A stretch of DNA of 41,679 nucleotides from Robiginitalea sp. (GTDB lineage Bacteria > Bacteroidota > Bacteroidia > Flavobacteriales > Flavobacteriaceae). Below, one piece after another: positions 8,712 to 17,058 of this stretch. The position numbers and the translations under genes were made by a program. The stretch spans positions 1-41,679 of the forward strand of contig JAHEJJ010000026.1 in NCBI GenBank assembly GCA_024638915.1. Reading direction: 5' to 3'. Every line of letters starts with the position of its first letter. Position 1 is the stretch's first letter. Below the pieces are notes generated by a model, which saw only the letters and a program-made list of their open reading frames with translations, ran no database searches and was not told the origin of the DNA.

Positions 8712-9797
8712 ATGTCAGAAGAGCGATTGATGTCGAAGAAAAAGCCGGCCTTCCCTGTAAGTGACAGACTGGATGTCTATCTGGAGCAATACAACCGTAA
8801 GATCGAAATCCCGATTTTTTACGATGATCTGCTTCGTTTCGCAGGATCCGTGGTTGTTTATGATGATGATGGTGAGGATACGATGTGGATCAGGGTATAT
8901 TATTCTGATTCCGAACGGAAGGAGATCGATTTGAGCCTAAAGAAAGTCTATTCTATTTTGCACTCCGATGGCGGCTCACGCATTTTTCAGTATCTCAATA
9001 TCGATGCGGTCGATTTTTGCACCTTTGGTAATTCAAAGCCATTCAGGATCAAGGTCAGGAATATTCTCAACGACAACTTCCTCTATTTCTATGTCAAGAA
9101 GACTGACGCTTCACGTATTTATGGCCTGGAACTGGAGCATATGCTTTCGCCCTATAACCTCAATTTTTTGGTCCATAAAGACACACTAATCGAAGAACAT
9201 ATCGCAGGAATACCTGGCGATGTCTTCATTAAAGATATGCTGCCAAACTGTACGGAATCGGAAAAAGCACAATTAGCGAAGGAATTTGTAAAATTCAATG
9301 AGCGATGTATGATCAGGCTACTGGGCGATATGCGTTCCTATAATTATGTGATTGTGCCTATGCATGATTTTGATCACGTGGTATATAAAATAAGGGCGAT
9401 CGATTTTGATCAGCAGAGTTTTGAAGGTAAACTCAAGGTATACAGACCACAATTCTTCAAAGAGAATTATACCATGGTTTCCATGGTACAAGGCAAGCTT
9501 CAGAGCGACTCGGTAGATCAGTATAAAATTGAAGAACGATCAATAGTAGCCAAACGTATTATCAGTTCGGGTGACCGAATCAAACAGCTTGTGGAGATTT
9601 GCAAGGAAGATGATATATCACTTCCGGAAAATATCGAAACCCTGGGTAAGCAGATATACGAACTAACCCTGGATGTGCAATTTAAGCGGAGTAAAAATAT
9701 GGGTGAGATCCTGGAACTGGCACTCGATTTTGTGAAGCGTAATTACCAGGATGTCAGTATGAATCAGATCATCAGCAAAAACATCAAAATTCAATAG
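8712..9797 (+). CDS. Hypothetical protein with divergent protein-kinase-like motifs
   Basis: I do not recognise a named family for this 361-residue protein. Read against the aminoglycoside-phosphotransferase / kinase-like fold, the middle part shows a suggestive series: a Lys pair in a beta-strand (FYFYVKK, K129/K130), a helix with Glu (YGLELEHM, E140/E142), a hinge-like IEEHIAGIPGD (residues 160-170), a catalytic-loop-like LGDMRSYN (D206, N211) and a metal-binding-like IDFD (D231). The order and spacing match kinases, with the HxD His replaced by Leu-Gly. No signal peptide or membrane segment is seen, so it should be cytoplasmic. The C-terminal 120 residues are helical and unassigned. The kinase reading is inference from motifs only. 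Confidence 0.8.
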   Translation: MSEERLMSKKKPAFPVSDRLDVYLEQYNRKIEIPIFYDDLLRFAGSVVVYDDDGEDTMWIRVYYSDSERKEIDLSLKKVYSILHSDGGSRIFQYLNIDAVDFCTFGNSKPFRIKVRNILNDNFLYFYVKKTDASRIYGLELEHMLSPYNLNFLVHKDTLIEEHIAGIPGDVFIKDMLPNCTESEKAQLAKEFVKFNERCMIRLLGDMRSYNYVIVPMHDFDHVVYKIRAIDFDQQSFEGKLKVYRPQFFKENYTMVSMVQGKLQSDSVDQYKIEERSIVAKRIISSGDRIKQLVEICKEDDISLPENIETLGKQIYELTLDVQFKRSKNMGEILELALDFVKRNYQDVSMNQIISKNIKIQ

Positions 9798-9809
9798 TAG
9801 ACCTTGAGG

Positions 9810-10304
9810 TCAATTCCAGTTCTCGTCAAAATTGTAGTCATCAAAGCTTTCCGGAGAGTCGTCGATGTCGAAATTGGGATCGGCCTCAAATCGTTTTTCC
9901 GGGGGTGCATCCGGAAGTTCACCGAAGCTGAATAACACATTGGGGTAGGAACGCCCATCTTCCTTTTTTACGATATCAGCCAGTTCAACAAAAAAGGTCC
10001 ATAGGCTCATATAGTCGTAAATATAGAGCAGTTTTGGCTGTTGTTCATTCATAATCTCGCTCAGAATGGTGGCGTTCATAAGTCTTGCCGGTGAACCGAA
10101 TTCCTCCATATCAAAAAGCGCGATTTCCTCCTGCTGATTCCATTGATCATCACAGGTATAGAAAGATGCCATCTCATTTCCTATAAATCCAAAACTTTGG
10201 GTGATCGTATTATGAAGTTCCTCAAGACTTTTATCCGCGTCGATCTCAATATCTCTGAAAATATCTTCCTCGGCGTCCAGAATGATTCGGATCTTATAAA
10301 TCAT
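9810..10304 (-). CDS. pRiA4b ORF-3-like protein
   Basis: The 164-residue protein begins MIYKIRIIL and continues with FRDIEIDADKSLEELHNTI, SFGF and MASFYTCDDQW. This matches the plasmid pRiA4b ORF-3-like family (a small beta-rich domain whose members often read YxLKV...P.IWRRI...tL..LH..IQ.aFGW). The last 25 residues are strongly acidic (DPNFDIDDSPESFDDYNFDE) and form a tail. The family's function is not established; some members travel with mobile elements, but nothing mobile is seen here. It is convergent with the kinase-like gene (12-base gap) and lies just downstream of the heme A synthase gene on the same strand. Confidence 0.8.
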   Translation of the reverse strand: MIYKIRIILDAEEDIFRDIEIDADKSLEELHNTITQSFGFIGNEMASFYTCDDQWNQQEEIALFDMEEFGSPARLMNATILSEIMNEQQPKLLYIYDYMSLWTFFVELADIVKKEDGRSYPNVLFSFGELPDAPPEKRFEADPNFDIDDSPESFDDYNFDENWN

Positions 10305-10333
10305 CAGCAGCAGCTTTTTTCAACGGGTCAAAG

Positions 10334-11374
10334 TTACGAAGATTTAACGGCACCCCTCGTTTCGAGCAGTAAATAGAACTGAAGCCCGAACAGCAAAGCG
10401 GCAAGTATCAGATGAAGCGGTTGGCTTCCAAATGGAAAATCGAGATAGTACATGGCCATTCCGGATAGAATTTCCGCGAATATGATGACAAGGATCAAAT
10501 TCATCCTGGTCCGCACCATGGCACTTTTATAGAAAAGGTAAGCCAGGAATACATTGGTAAAAAGTACTGCGATGGAAAAAGACCTATGGATATAGAAGCT
10601 CATATCAGCCTGAGCCAGCCAAAGGTTTTTAAGCTGTTCCCCTAACAGATCTACCTGCCCATCTACAAACTGGCGGACCTGAGTACCCATTATAATTTGG
10701 ATGATGCTTAAAAGCAGTGCAAGTATGACAAGGACAGGGATATAAGGATGAATTACCTTCGTTTTTGGTTTTTCTCCAGACTTGAAGATCAGAATCAGCA
10801 ACAGGCCTACAATGACCAATGCCATACTCATATGAAGTGTAATCTTAACGGGTTCGAGGACCGAATATACCACAGTTGCTCCAAGCCACCCCTGAAATCC
10901 CATCGCCAACACGGCTACCCACGACATCACCGTTATCATTGGCCTTGCAGTCCAGTAGCTGAAGGAGGCGATCGCCATAACCAGTACGGCCAGCCCTGCA
11001 AGGGCCCCGAGCAGACGGTTGATGAACTCAGTCCAGGTGTGGAAGGCGTTAAATGTAGCGTAGTCGTGACGGGTGTATTGCTCCCAGTTCACGGAGTTAT
11101 ACCGATCTGCAGAATTGAAGTCTGACTTCGCTACCCAGAGCGATTCATTCAGGATAATAACCTGTCCCTTTTTATAGTCTTGGTCTGCCTGCCATTCCAG
11201 CTCCGCTCGTTCTGTCGGGGGGATGTAATAACCAAAACACTTGGGCCAATCAGGACACCCCATTCCGCTTCCGGTCATCCTTACAACAGCACCGGCAATA
11301 ATGACCAGATAGACCAATACCAGCGAAGTTTTGGCCATTTTCCTGTAAAAATTCTTCGATTTTCCCTTCTCCAT
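10334..11374 (-). CDS. ctaA: Heme A synthase (COX15/CtaA family)
   Basis: Heme A synthase oxidises the C8 methyl of heme O to a formyl group, giving heme A for aa3-type cytochrome oxidase. The 346-residue membrane protein has about eight hydrophobic segments. It shows the family opening GAVVRMTGSGMGCPDWPKCFG and four His candidates for heme binding: FHTWTEFINRLLG, TLHMSMAL, YIHRSFS and PLHLILA. A large periplasmic loop between the first two segments is usual for Bacteroidota members. I chose the ATG (product MEKGKSKNFYRKMAK) over a TTG six codons upstream. It is 26 bases downstream of the CCA-adding enzyme gene and may be read with it. Confidence 0.95.
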   Translation of the reverse strand: MEKGKSKNFYRKMAKTSLVLVYLVIIAGAVVRMTGSGMGCPDWPKCFGYYIPPTERAELEWQADQDYKKGQVIILNESLWVAKSDFNSADRYNSVNWEQYTRHDYATFNAFHTWTEFINRLLGALAGLAVLVMAIASFSYWTARPMITVMSWVAVLAMGFQGWLGATVVYSVLEPVKITLHMSMALVIVGLLLILIFKSGEKPKTKVIHPYIPVLVILALLLSIIQIIMGTQVRQFVDGQVDLLGEQLKNLWLAQADMSFYIHRSFSIAVLFTNVFLAYLFYKSAMVRTRMNLILVIIFAEILSGMAMYYLDFPFGSQPLHLILAALLFGLQFYLLLETRGAVKSS

Positions 11375-11400
11375 TCTGCTTTGTACCTGCAAATAAATTC

Positions 11401-12834
11401 CTATTCCTTATTTTTTAACGGTTCGAGGCCAAGTTTTCTGCCCTGGTCTAACATAAATTGGTAGGCCGGCCGATATTCATTCGGGATTACCCCGTCTAAA
11501 ATGGCCTCTTTAATCGCGTCTTTGATAAGACCGATCTCTTTAGACGGAGGGATATTAAAGGTCGCCATGATAAGTTCTCCACTGATAGGAGGTTGGAAAT
11601 TCCTGATGCGATCCCGTTCCTCAACTTCCGTCATTTTTTCCCGTACCAGCTTAAAGTTACTGAGGTATTTTTTTTGCCTTACTGGATTTTTGGTGGTGAT
11701 GTCGGCTTCACATAGGGTCATAAGCGCTTCGATTTGGTCGCCGGCGTCGAAGATGAGTCGCCGAACGGCAGAATCCGTCACAAAATCCTGAGAGAGGATA
11801 ATCGGCCTGGAGCTCAGCAATACCAATTTCTGAACGAATTTCATTTTTTCATTCAATGGCATCCGCATCCTTTTAAATAATTTATATACCATTTTAGAAC
11901 CGACAAACTCATGAGCATGGAAGGTCCACCCGATCTTTTTGTCGAATCTTTTGGTAGGAGCCTTTCCGATATCATGTAATAATGCGGCCCATCTCAACCA
12001 AAGGTCATCCGTATGGCGGGCAATATTGTCCAGCACTTCGAGTGTGTGCCAGAAATTATCCTTATGTCTTTGTCCTTCGATTTCTTCGATACCTTCCAGA
12101 GCACTGAGTTCGGGTAAGATCAAGGGCAGTAATTCGGTCTTGTGAAGGAGTTTTAATCCCGTTGATGGCCGATCGCATAGAATTATTTTATGCAGCTCAT
12201 CAACAATACGCTCCCTGGAAACAATTTTGATCCTATCCTTGTGGATGGTTATGGCCTGCAAAGACGAAAGTTCGATGGAAAAATCCAATTGGGCTGCAAA
12301 GCGGATAGCCCGTAACATCCTGAGCGGGTCATCCGAATAGGTGATGCCCGGATCTAAAGGGGTGCGGATGATGCCTTTCTCAAGATCCTGCAATCCTTGA
12401 AAAGGGTCCAATAACTGTCCATAGGTGGCCTCATTTAATGAAATCGCCAAAGTATTGATGGTAAAATCACGCCTCCTTTGATCGTCTTCCAAATTTCCGT
12501 CTTCAACTCTGGGCTTCCGACTGTCCTTGCTATAGCTTTCTTTACGGGCACCGACGAATTCCAACTCATGGTTCTGGTAATGCACCATTGCCGTTCCGAA
12601 ATTCTTAAAAACCTGTACCCTTGGTTTACCGCTCAGTTTTTCAGCTACTTTTTGTGCCAGGGCAATTCCACTGCCAACGGTAACTATATCGATGTCTTTG
12701 GGCGACCTTTTCCCAAGTAGGAAATCCCTAACGTAACCACCGATCACATAGGTTTCCAGGGCCAATTCCTTTGAAGAATCAACGATCGTCGTAAAAACCG
12801 GATTTTTAATGGCTTCCTGGCAGTCCCTTGGCAT
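11401..12834 (-). CDS. cca: CCA tRNA nucleotidyltransferase with HD domain
   Basis: The enzyme adds or repairs the 3' CCA end of tRNAs. The 477-residue protein starts with the class II nucleotidyltransferase head: YVIGGYVRDFLLGKRSPKDID (GG at 32-33, catalytic DxD at 47-49). RRRDFTINTLA and the R-F-A-A-Q block (LRMLRAIRFAAQLDF) follow, as expected for CCA/poly(A) polymerase family members. An HD phosphohydrolase domain with LLHDIGKAPT follows in the second half. The N-terminal head and HD domain together are standard for Bacteroidota CCA enzymes. It lies only 4 bases downstream of tsaC, another tRNA-processing gene, so the two are very probably co-transcribed. Confidence 0.95.
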   Translation of the reverse strand: MPRDCQEAIKNPVFTTIVDSSKELALETYVIGGYVRDFLLGKRSPKDIDIVTVGSGIALAQKVAEKLSGKPRVQVFKNFGTAMVHYQNHELEFVGARKESYSKDSRKPRVEDGNLEDDQRRRDFTINTLAISLNEATYGQLLDPFQGLQDLEKGIIRTPLDPGITYSDDPLRMLRAIRFAAQLDFSIELSSLQAITIHKDRIKIVSRERIVDELHKIILCDRPSTGLKLLHKTELLPLILPELSALEGIEEIEGQRHKDNFWHTLEVLDNIARHTDDLWLRWAALLHDIGKAPTKRFDKKIGWTFHAHEFVGSKMVYKLFKRMRMPLNEKMKFVQKLVLLSSRPIILSQDFVTDSAVRRLIFDAGDQIEALMTLCEADITTKNPVRQKKYLSNFKLVREKMTEVEERDRIRNFQPPISGELIMATFNIPPSKEIGLIKDAIKEAILDGVIPNEYRPAYQFMLDQGRKLGLEPLKNKE

Positions 12835-12838
12835 AATT

Positions 12839-13399
12839 CTACTTTCGGATCACAGTTACGGCACCGTCCTCACTGAGCTTAATGATTGAGGAAGGCCTTG
12901 TGCTCACATTATTGCGATGCAAATTTACCACATAGTCCACACCTTTTAAAATATGTTCATCGATTTCGAGGAAGGAGCGTGGGGTTGGATTACCTGCCAA
13001 GTTTGCAGAAGTAGATACAATAGGCTTCTTAAATCTTTGGATAAGCGATTGACAAAATTTGTCTGTAGCAACGCGAATGGCCAGAGTATTGTCTTCATCA
13101 ATTAGATTCTGCGCTATTCCCTTTGGATCATCATAGACAATGGTTATTGGTTTCTCTGAAAAGTCGATAATATCATAGGCCAGTTCGGGTACTTTTTCCA
13201 CATGGCGTTCCAACATAGCACAATTGGCTACGAGGCAAAGCATGGATTTGGAAGATGCTCTTTTTTTAAGCTGGTAGATTTTCTGAACTGCAGCTTCGTC
13301 CGTTGCATCACAACCTATTCCCCATACTGTGTCAGTAGGGTATAGAATGATTCCTCCACTATTGAGTACTTCAATTGATTTATCTATTTCCGCTTTCAA
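12839..13399 (-). CDS. tsaC: L-threonylcarbamoyladenylate synthase (TsaC/Sua5/YrdC family)
   Basis: This enzyme makes threonylcarbamoyl-AMP from Thr, bicarbonate and ATP, the first step of the tRNA t6A37 modification. The 186-residue length fits the short TsaC form without the Sua5 C-terminal domain. Motifs include ILYPTDTVWGIGCDA (residues about 19-33), the basic KKRASSKSM segment and STSANLAGNPTP near residue 134. The start appears to be TTG (product MKAEIDKSIEVLNSGG); no ATG is available near the domain start. It is the upstream partner of cca (4-base gap). Alternative: a YrdC-domain protein of the YciO type, which cannot be excluded without alignment. Confidence 0.93.
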   Translation of the reverse strand: MKAEIDKSIEVLNSGGIILYPTDTVWGIGCDATDEAAVQKIYQLKKRASSKSMLCLVANCAMLERHVEKVPELAYDIIDFSEKPITIVYDDPKGIAQNLIDEDNTLAIRVATDKFCQSLIQRFKKPIVSTSANLAGNPTPRSFLEIDEHILKGVDYVVNLHRNNVSTRPSSIIKLSEDGAVTVIRK

Positions 13400-13417
13400 G
13401 CTTTTAAGTATTCTGAT

Positions 13418-14308
13418 TTATGTAATATACTTCGCGCCCTTGGGAATTTGTGGTAATTTCAAATAATTGCCGATGACCTTATTGTATTCATCGGGAGCGA
13501 AATCCATTCTCCCGTCCGTTGGATAAAATGTCATTTCTCCAAAAACGATCTTACCACCTATATTATAGAGATCTACGCGTACAAATGGAAAATCCGATGC
13601 CAGTGCAGTGGCAACTGCGGTCATCTCTTCATGGTTTTTTGGAATAGTTATCTGTCCCTCAAATTTATCAATTCCAATGGTCGTAAAATCCAAAGTTTTC
13701 CAGTTCATATCAACATAACTCCTTACATGCCCTATCGACCTGTCCAGGTCTACCTGAATAAATTTTGGTTCTCCATTGAAAAAGAAATACTTATAATCGC
13801 TGATGGATGGTTTGCCTTCTTCAGTAAGATATTCTTCGGCAATAATCTTAGGTTTCACATTTTTATAGGCCCATTCCATTCCACCCCGGTAATACTGGTT
13901 CTTTGTCATCCATTTTCTCATTAATAAGCCGGCCTTAAATCTGTTGAGTTTAGATTTATCCGGCACCAGTATATTAAAATTATAACCGTGGACGGCCTTG
14001 ATCACGAATTGCTCTGGAAGCTCATTATAGTTGAGGTCAGATACTTTGAAATATACACCGAGAAGCTTATTGAGATACTGCGGGCCCACTTTATCCTCCA
14101 CATATTTTCTCACTTCGTATTTATCCACCAATTGAGTTAGTATAGAAGGCCTGTAATAGACTTTTAACCATTGCAGTTTCTGATTGAATTCAATTGGATT
14201 GGTCAAATCCAGCTTTTTTCCCGTATAGTACTCATAGAATATTTTTACATAGAATTCCTGGGGAAGGAATTTCATTTTCTTAAGGATTCCGTAAAAGAGT
14301 CTTTTCAC
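13418..14308 (-). CDS. TupA-like ATP-grasp protein of surface polysaccharide synthesis
   Basis: The 296-residue protein matches the TupA-like ATP-grasp family, named after the teichuronopeptide gene and common in polysaccharide clusters. It has the N-terminal LTNPIEFNQKLQWLKVYYR block, LVDKYEVRKYVEDKVG, a central FVIKAVHGYNF, then EEYLTEEGKPSISDYKYFFFNGEP and the late FPFVRVDLYNIGGKIVFGEMTFYP. Members are thought to join an amino acid or similar group to a glycan using ATP; that role is family knowledge, not seen here. The longest start is GTG (product MKRLFYGILKK); an ATG eleven codons on (MKFLPQEFY) is possible. Neighbours are three glycosyltransferases, which supports a glycan role. Confidence 0.88.
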   Translation of the reverse strand: MKRLFYGILKKMKFLPQEFYVKIFYEYYTGKKLDLTNPIEFNQKLQWLKVYYRPSILTQLVDKYEVRKYVEDKVGPQYLNKLLGVYFKVSDLNYNELPEQFVIKAVHGYNFNILVPDKSKLNRFKAGLLMRKWMTKNQYYRGGMEWAYKNVKPKIIAEEYLTEEGKPSISDYKYFFFNGEPKFIQVDLDRSIGHVRSYVDMNWKTLDFTTIGIDKFEGQITIPKNHEEMTAVATALASDFPFVRVDLYNIGGKIVFGEMTFYPTDGRMDFAPDEYNKVIGNYLKLPQIPKGAKYIT

Positions 14309-14355
14309 ATTTATTGGAGTTGAGTGTGGTCAAAAGCACACCGTTCTAAATCAAT

Positions 14356-15210
14356 TCAACTATCGATGTTTGCTTCAGTTCTATTAACTATTTCGTTCAG
14401 ATCGAAATATTCTGACAAGGCATGCCACTGCGTATCGTTTTGATTCTGACCTAAATTTAGCTTTTTCAGGGAGACTCGTTGTGTTCCGATAATAGGAATG
14501 GGTTCTTTTGGACAGGTTTCTGCCTGAATTGCCTTTGTTCCTTTTAGAAGTGCCATTGCTTTAAACCATAGATCGTCACCACCTGGTGCCAGTTTCATAA
14601 ATAAATCGATATCTAAAACCCTGTTTGAAAGGGATTTTGGTGGATAGAGTATGCCCCAGGCCCCTATAGGTACAACAGCTTTTGTATTAATACGGCCCGA
14701 ATCAGGGTACTTCCATTGCCTAAAGGGTAAAACTTGGTCATGTTCATCAAAATTTATGTGGATGGTGCAATTTCCTATAACGTGATTTGGATATTTCTGG
14801 TGCTCCTTATACATCAGATATAACCAATCCCTGCGATAGATCAGGTCGTCATCGCATGTAATTATGATATCATCGGGATATTTTTCCAAACTGTGAATTA
14901 GCTTCCTATGTGAGCAATTGAGTTCGGAATAGCAAATCTCAAAAAGATCGCCCTGCAGGTTTAAAATACTTTTGGGGACTTCCGATTTGATTTCCTTGTT
15001 GAGCCAAAGAACGATTTTTTTTGGGTGATGGGACTGGGTAAAAAGACTCCGGACCACAAGATGCAGCGTTTTAAAGCGTGAAGGTATGGAAGTTAGTGAT
15101 ACCACTACAGGTAGTTGCTCGCGTTCCAGATTCTTGAGCCTCTTCTTTGGAATCCCGGCTAATCTAAGGCTATGGTATATCGATAAAGGTAGTTCCTTAA
15201 AGACTTTCAT
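14356..15210 (-). CDS. Glycosyltransferase (GT-A like)
   Basis: The protein opens its catalytic domain with LPVVVSLTSIPSRFKTLHLVVRSL and carries a DDD metal-site motif (IITCDDDLIYRRDWL), with GGDDLWFKAMALL near the end. This layout fits a GT-A fold transferase of the type found in LPS or capsule clusters. I chose the ATG giving 284 residues (MKVFKELPLSIYHS); a TTG at 15267 would add 19 residues and is closer to a -7 promoter element at 15316-15323, so it remains possible. It is divergent from the next glycosyltransferase and upstream of the ATP-grasp gene on the same strand. The sugar and acceptor are unknown. Confidence 0.82.
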   Translation of the reverse strand: MKVFKELPLSIYHSLRLAGIPKKRLKNLEREQLPVVVSLTSIPSRFKTLHLVVRSLFTQSHHPKKIVLWLNKEIKSEVPKSILNLQGDLFEICYSELNCSHRKLIHSLEKYPDDIIITCDDDLIYRRDWLYLMYKEHQKYPNHVIGNCTIHINFDEHDQVLPFRQWKYPDSGRINTKAVVPIGAWGILYPPKSLSNRVLDIDLFMKLAPGGDDLWFKAMALLKGTKAIQAETCPKEPIPIIGTQRVSLKKLNLGQNQNDTQWHALSEYFDLNEIVNRTEANIDS

Positions 15211-15315
15211 GAGTTCAATTACATGATTACCATATTTCACGGGTTCAGGCCGATGGCTATAAATCAAAAAGCAATTTCAGCCTGATGGGCGGTAGATACG
15301 CAAAATTGGGCAGCA

Positions 15316-15323
15316 CAAATATA
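15316..15323 (-). promoter_or_regulatory. Bacteroidota-type -7 element (TATATTTG) for the leftward glycosyltransferase
   Basis: On the - strand the sequence reads TATATTTG, a full match to the TAnnTTTG -7 consensus of Bacteroidota primary-sigma promoters. It lies 49 bases before the TTG start and 106 bases before the ATG start of the leftward glycosyltransferase gene. No convincing -33 TTG was identified, so confidence is moderate. Confidence 0.5.
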
Positions 15324-15339
15324 GTTCATAAGACTTTTA

Positions 15340-15347
15340 TATTTTTG
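15340..15347 (+). promoter_or_regulatory. Bacteroidota-type -7 element (TATTTTTG) for the rightward glycosyltransferase
   Basis: TATTTTTG matches TAnnTTTG and ends 19 bases before the ATG of the rightward glycosyltransferase. It sits in the same short intergenic region as a - strand -7 element, so this is a back-to-back promoter pair. Transcription would start only about a dozen bases before the ATG, giving a very short leader. Confidence 0.55.
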
Positions 15348-15366
15348 TAGACTCACAGTACCAAAT

Positions 15367-16185
15367 ATGAACTTACCAAAAATCTCGGTCGTTGTCAGTA
15401 CATATAATTCGGAAGCTTGGCTTCAGAAGGTATTATGGGGTTTTAATGTGCAGACTTTTAAGAATTTTGAAATTGTTATCGCAGACGACGGATCTGGGCC
15501 CGGGACGGCCGAGTTGCTCGATTCGATGCGTGAGAAAGTCTTTTATGATATCGTGCATGTGTGGCAGGAAGACGATGGTTTTCAAAAATCACGGATTCTC
15601 AACAAAGCGTTGACCGCTTGCATCGCTGATTATATTATAATGACCGATGGGGACTGCATACCGAGGGAAGATTTCGTAGAAGTGCATTATATCAATAAGG
15701 AAAAGGGATATTTTATTTCAGGGGGATATTATATGTTGCCGATGAATATTTCCAAAATGATCACCAGGGAAGATATCGAAAATCAAAACTGTTTTAATAT
15801 AAACTGGCTTAAGGATAAAGGGATCCCTAAAACGTTTAAGAATAACAAACTTACCTCCCGTGGTATAATCTCGAAATTCTTTAATACCGTTACGCCAACC
15901 AATGCTACATGGAATGGTCATAACTCTTCAGGTTGGAAGAAAGATATTCTCAATATAAATGGATTTGATGAAAGGATGCAATATGGTGGACAGGATCGCG
16001 AATTGGGTGAGCGCTTGTTCAATTTTGGTATAAAATCAAAACAATTGAGATATAGTGCAGTTTGTGTCCACCTGGACCACAAGCGCGGATATAAAACACC
16101 TGAATCTATCCAGAAAAATCTCAATATCAGGAAGGAAACCCGAAAAGAAAAGATGGTCTGGACCTATTACGGCATCAACAAATAG
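15367..16185 (+). CDS. Glycosyltransferase family 2 with galactosyltransferase-type C-terminal motif
   Basis: The 272-residue protein begins with the GT2 signature ISVVVSTYNSEAWLQKVL and IADDGSGPGT. The DxD metal motif is in ITDGDC form (IIMTDGDCIPREDF). Its second half contains NGHNSSGWKKDIL and GFDERMQYGGQDRELGERL, resembling the C-terminal galactosyltransferase-like domain seen in chondroitin-polymerase-like and LPS transferases. No signal peptide or membrane segment, so it should act at the inner face of the membrane. It is the only + strand gene among four glycan genes and its 3' end overlaps the next, opposing gene by 19 bases. Confidence 0.9.
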   Translation: MNLPKISVVVSTYNSEAWLQKVLWGFNVQTFKNFEIVIADDGSGPGTAELLDSMREKVFYDIVHVWQEDDGFQKSRILNKALTACIADYIIMTDGDCIPREDFVEVHYINKEKGYFISGGYYMLPMNISKMITREDIENQNCFNINWLKDKGIPKTFKNNKLTSRGIISKFFNTVTPTNATWNGHNSSGWKKDILNINGFDERMQYGGQDRELGERLFNFGIKSKQLRYSAVCVHLDHKRGYKTPESIQKNLNIRKETRKEKMVWTYYGINK

Positions 16186-16961
16186 TAAGCGATTTCGTTT
16201 TTTGTTTCGAGTTTCTTTAATTCACTATAACGCTCAAATACCCCCAGAGCATTAAGATAGCAAATGATTCTGCCCTTCTTGCCATCGAGGAATCCAAGTC
16301 TCAGAATATAGTGGTTGAAAAATTTCCAGAATGGTTTGATAATATAAAAGATGTAGTTAAAAGTTCTCTCTTTAAAGAAGTCTTCTTTAGCTTTTAAACG
16401 ACCGTATTTCAACATTTTGGCCTTGTAATCCTCATAATTCTTGTAGCAGTAATGAATGAGCTTTGCCTTAAGGATACCCGAAGAGCCAATGACCTCGAGT
16501 GTTTCATGAACGATCTTCTTATCTGAAAACTTGGCCTTACTCTTCCTGAACAGCCGATAATTTTTATCGGTTTGCCAACCGCTGAAACGCAAGGGTTGAT
16601 CCCTAAACATAAATTGGCGATAAAACCAGTAGGCCACGTGAGATTCGTCGCTTTTAATGGTTTCTATGATCTCATCGCGCAATGGTTCTGGTACCACCTC
16701 ATCCGCATCCAGGAATAAAATCCAGTCATTGCTGGCCTGTTCGAGGGCAAATGATTTTTGTAAAGTAAAATTTTTAAATGGATGTTGTAAAACTTTGACC
16801 TTGGGATGATTTTGCAGGTATTCATATGTTCCATCGGTACTAAACGAATCCACAACGATGATCTCGTCTGCAAAATCGACAGATTTTAAACAGTTTTCCA
16901 CATAACCCATTTCATTATAGGTGATTATGAGGGCTGTAATTTTATGGTTGGAACTCTTCAT
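16167..16961 (-). CDS. Glycosyltransferase family 2, WaaE/KdtX-like
   Basis: The 264-residue protein starts ITALIITYNEMGYVENCLKS, with DEIIVVDSFSTDGT and the DADE motif in WILFLDADEVVPEPLRDEI. This is the pattern of the WaaE/KdtX group, which adds a glucose-type residue to the LPS inner core in several bacteria. The C-terminal part is rich in aromatic and basic residues (YIIKPFWKFFNHYILRLGFLDGKKG), as usual for the group, and may associate with the membrane. The LPS-core role is family-based inference. It converges on, and overlaps by 19 bases, the neighbouring GT2 gene. Confidence 0.9.
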   Translation of the reverse strand: MKSSNHKITALIITYNEMGYVENCLKSVDFADEIIVVDSFSTDGTYEYLQNHPKVKVLQHPFKNFTLQKSFALEQASNDWILFLDADEVVPEPLRDEIIETIKSDESHVAYWFYRQFMFRDQPLRFSGWQTDKNYRLFRKSKAKFSDKKIVHETLEVIGSSGILKAKLIHYCYKNYEDYKAKMLKYGRLKAKEDFFKERTFNYIFYIIKPFWKFFNHYILRLGFLDGKKGRIICYLNALGVFERYSELKKLETKNEIAYYLLMP

Positions 16962-17058
16962 TTTATTTTAAAAATATAGTAAGGTTTGGTCTCTGGGGTT
17001 TAGTTTATAACAAAAAAACGATCGATAAATTGTATCCCACAATAAAATTCCTTCTTTC

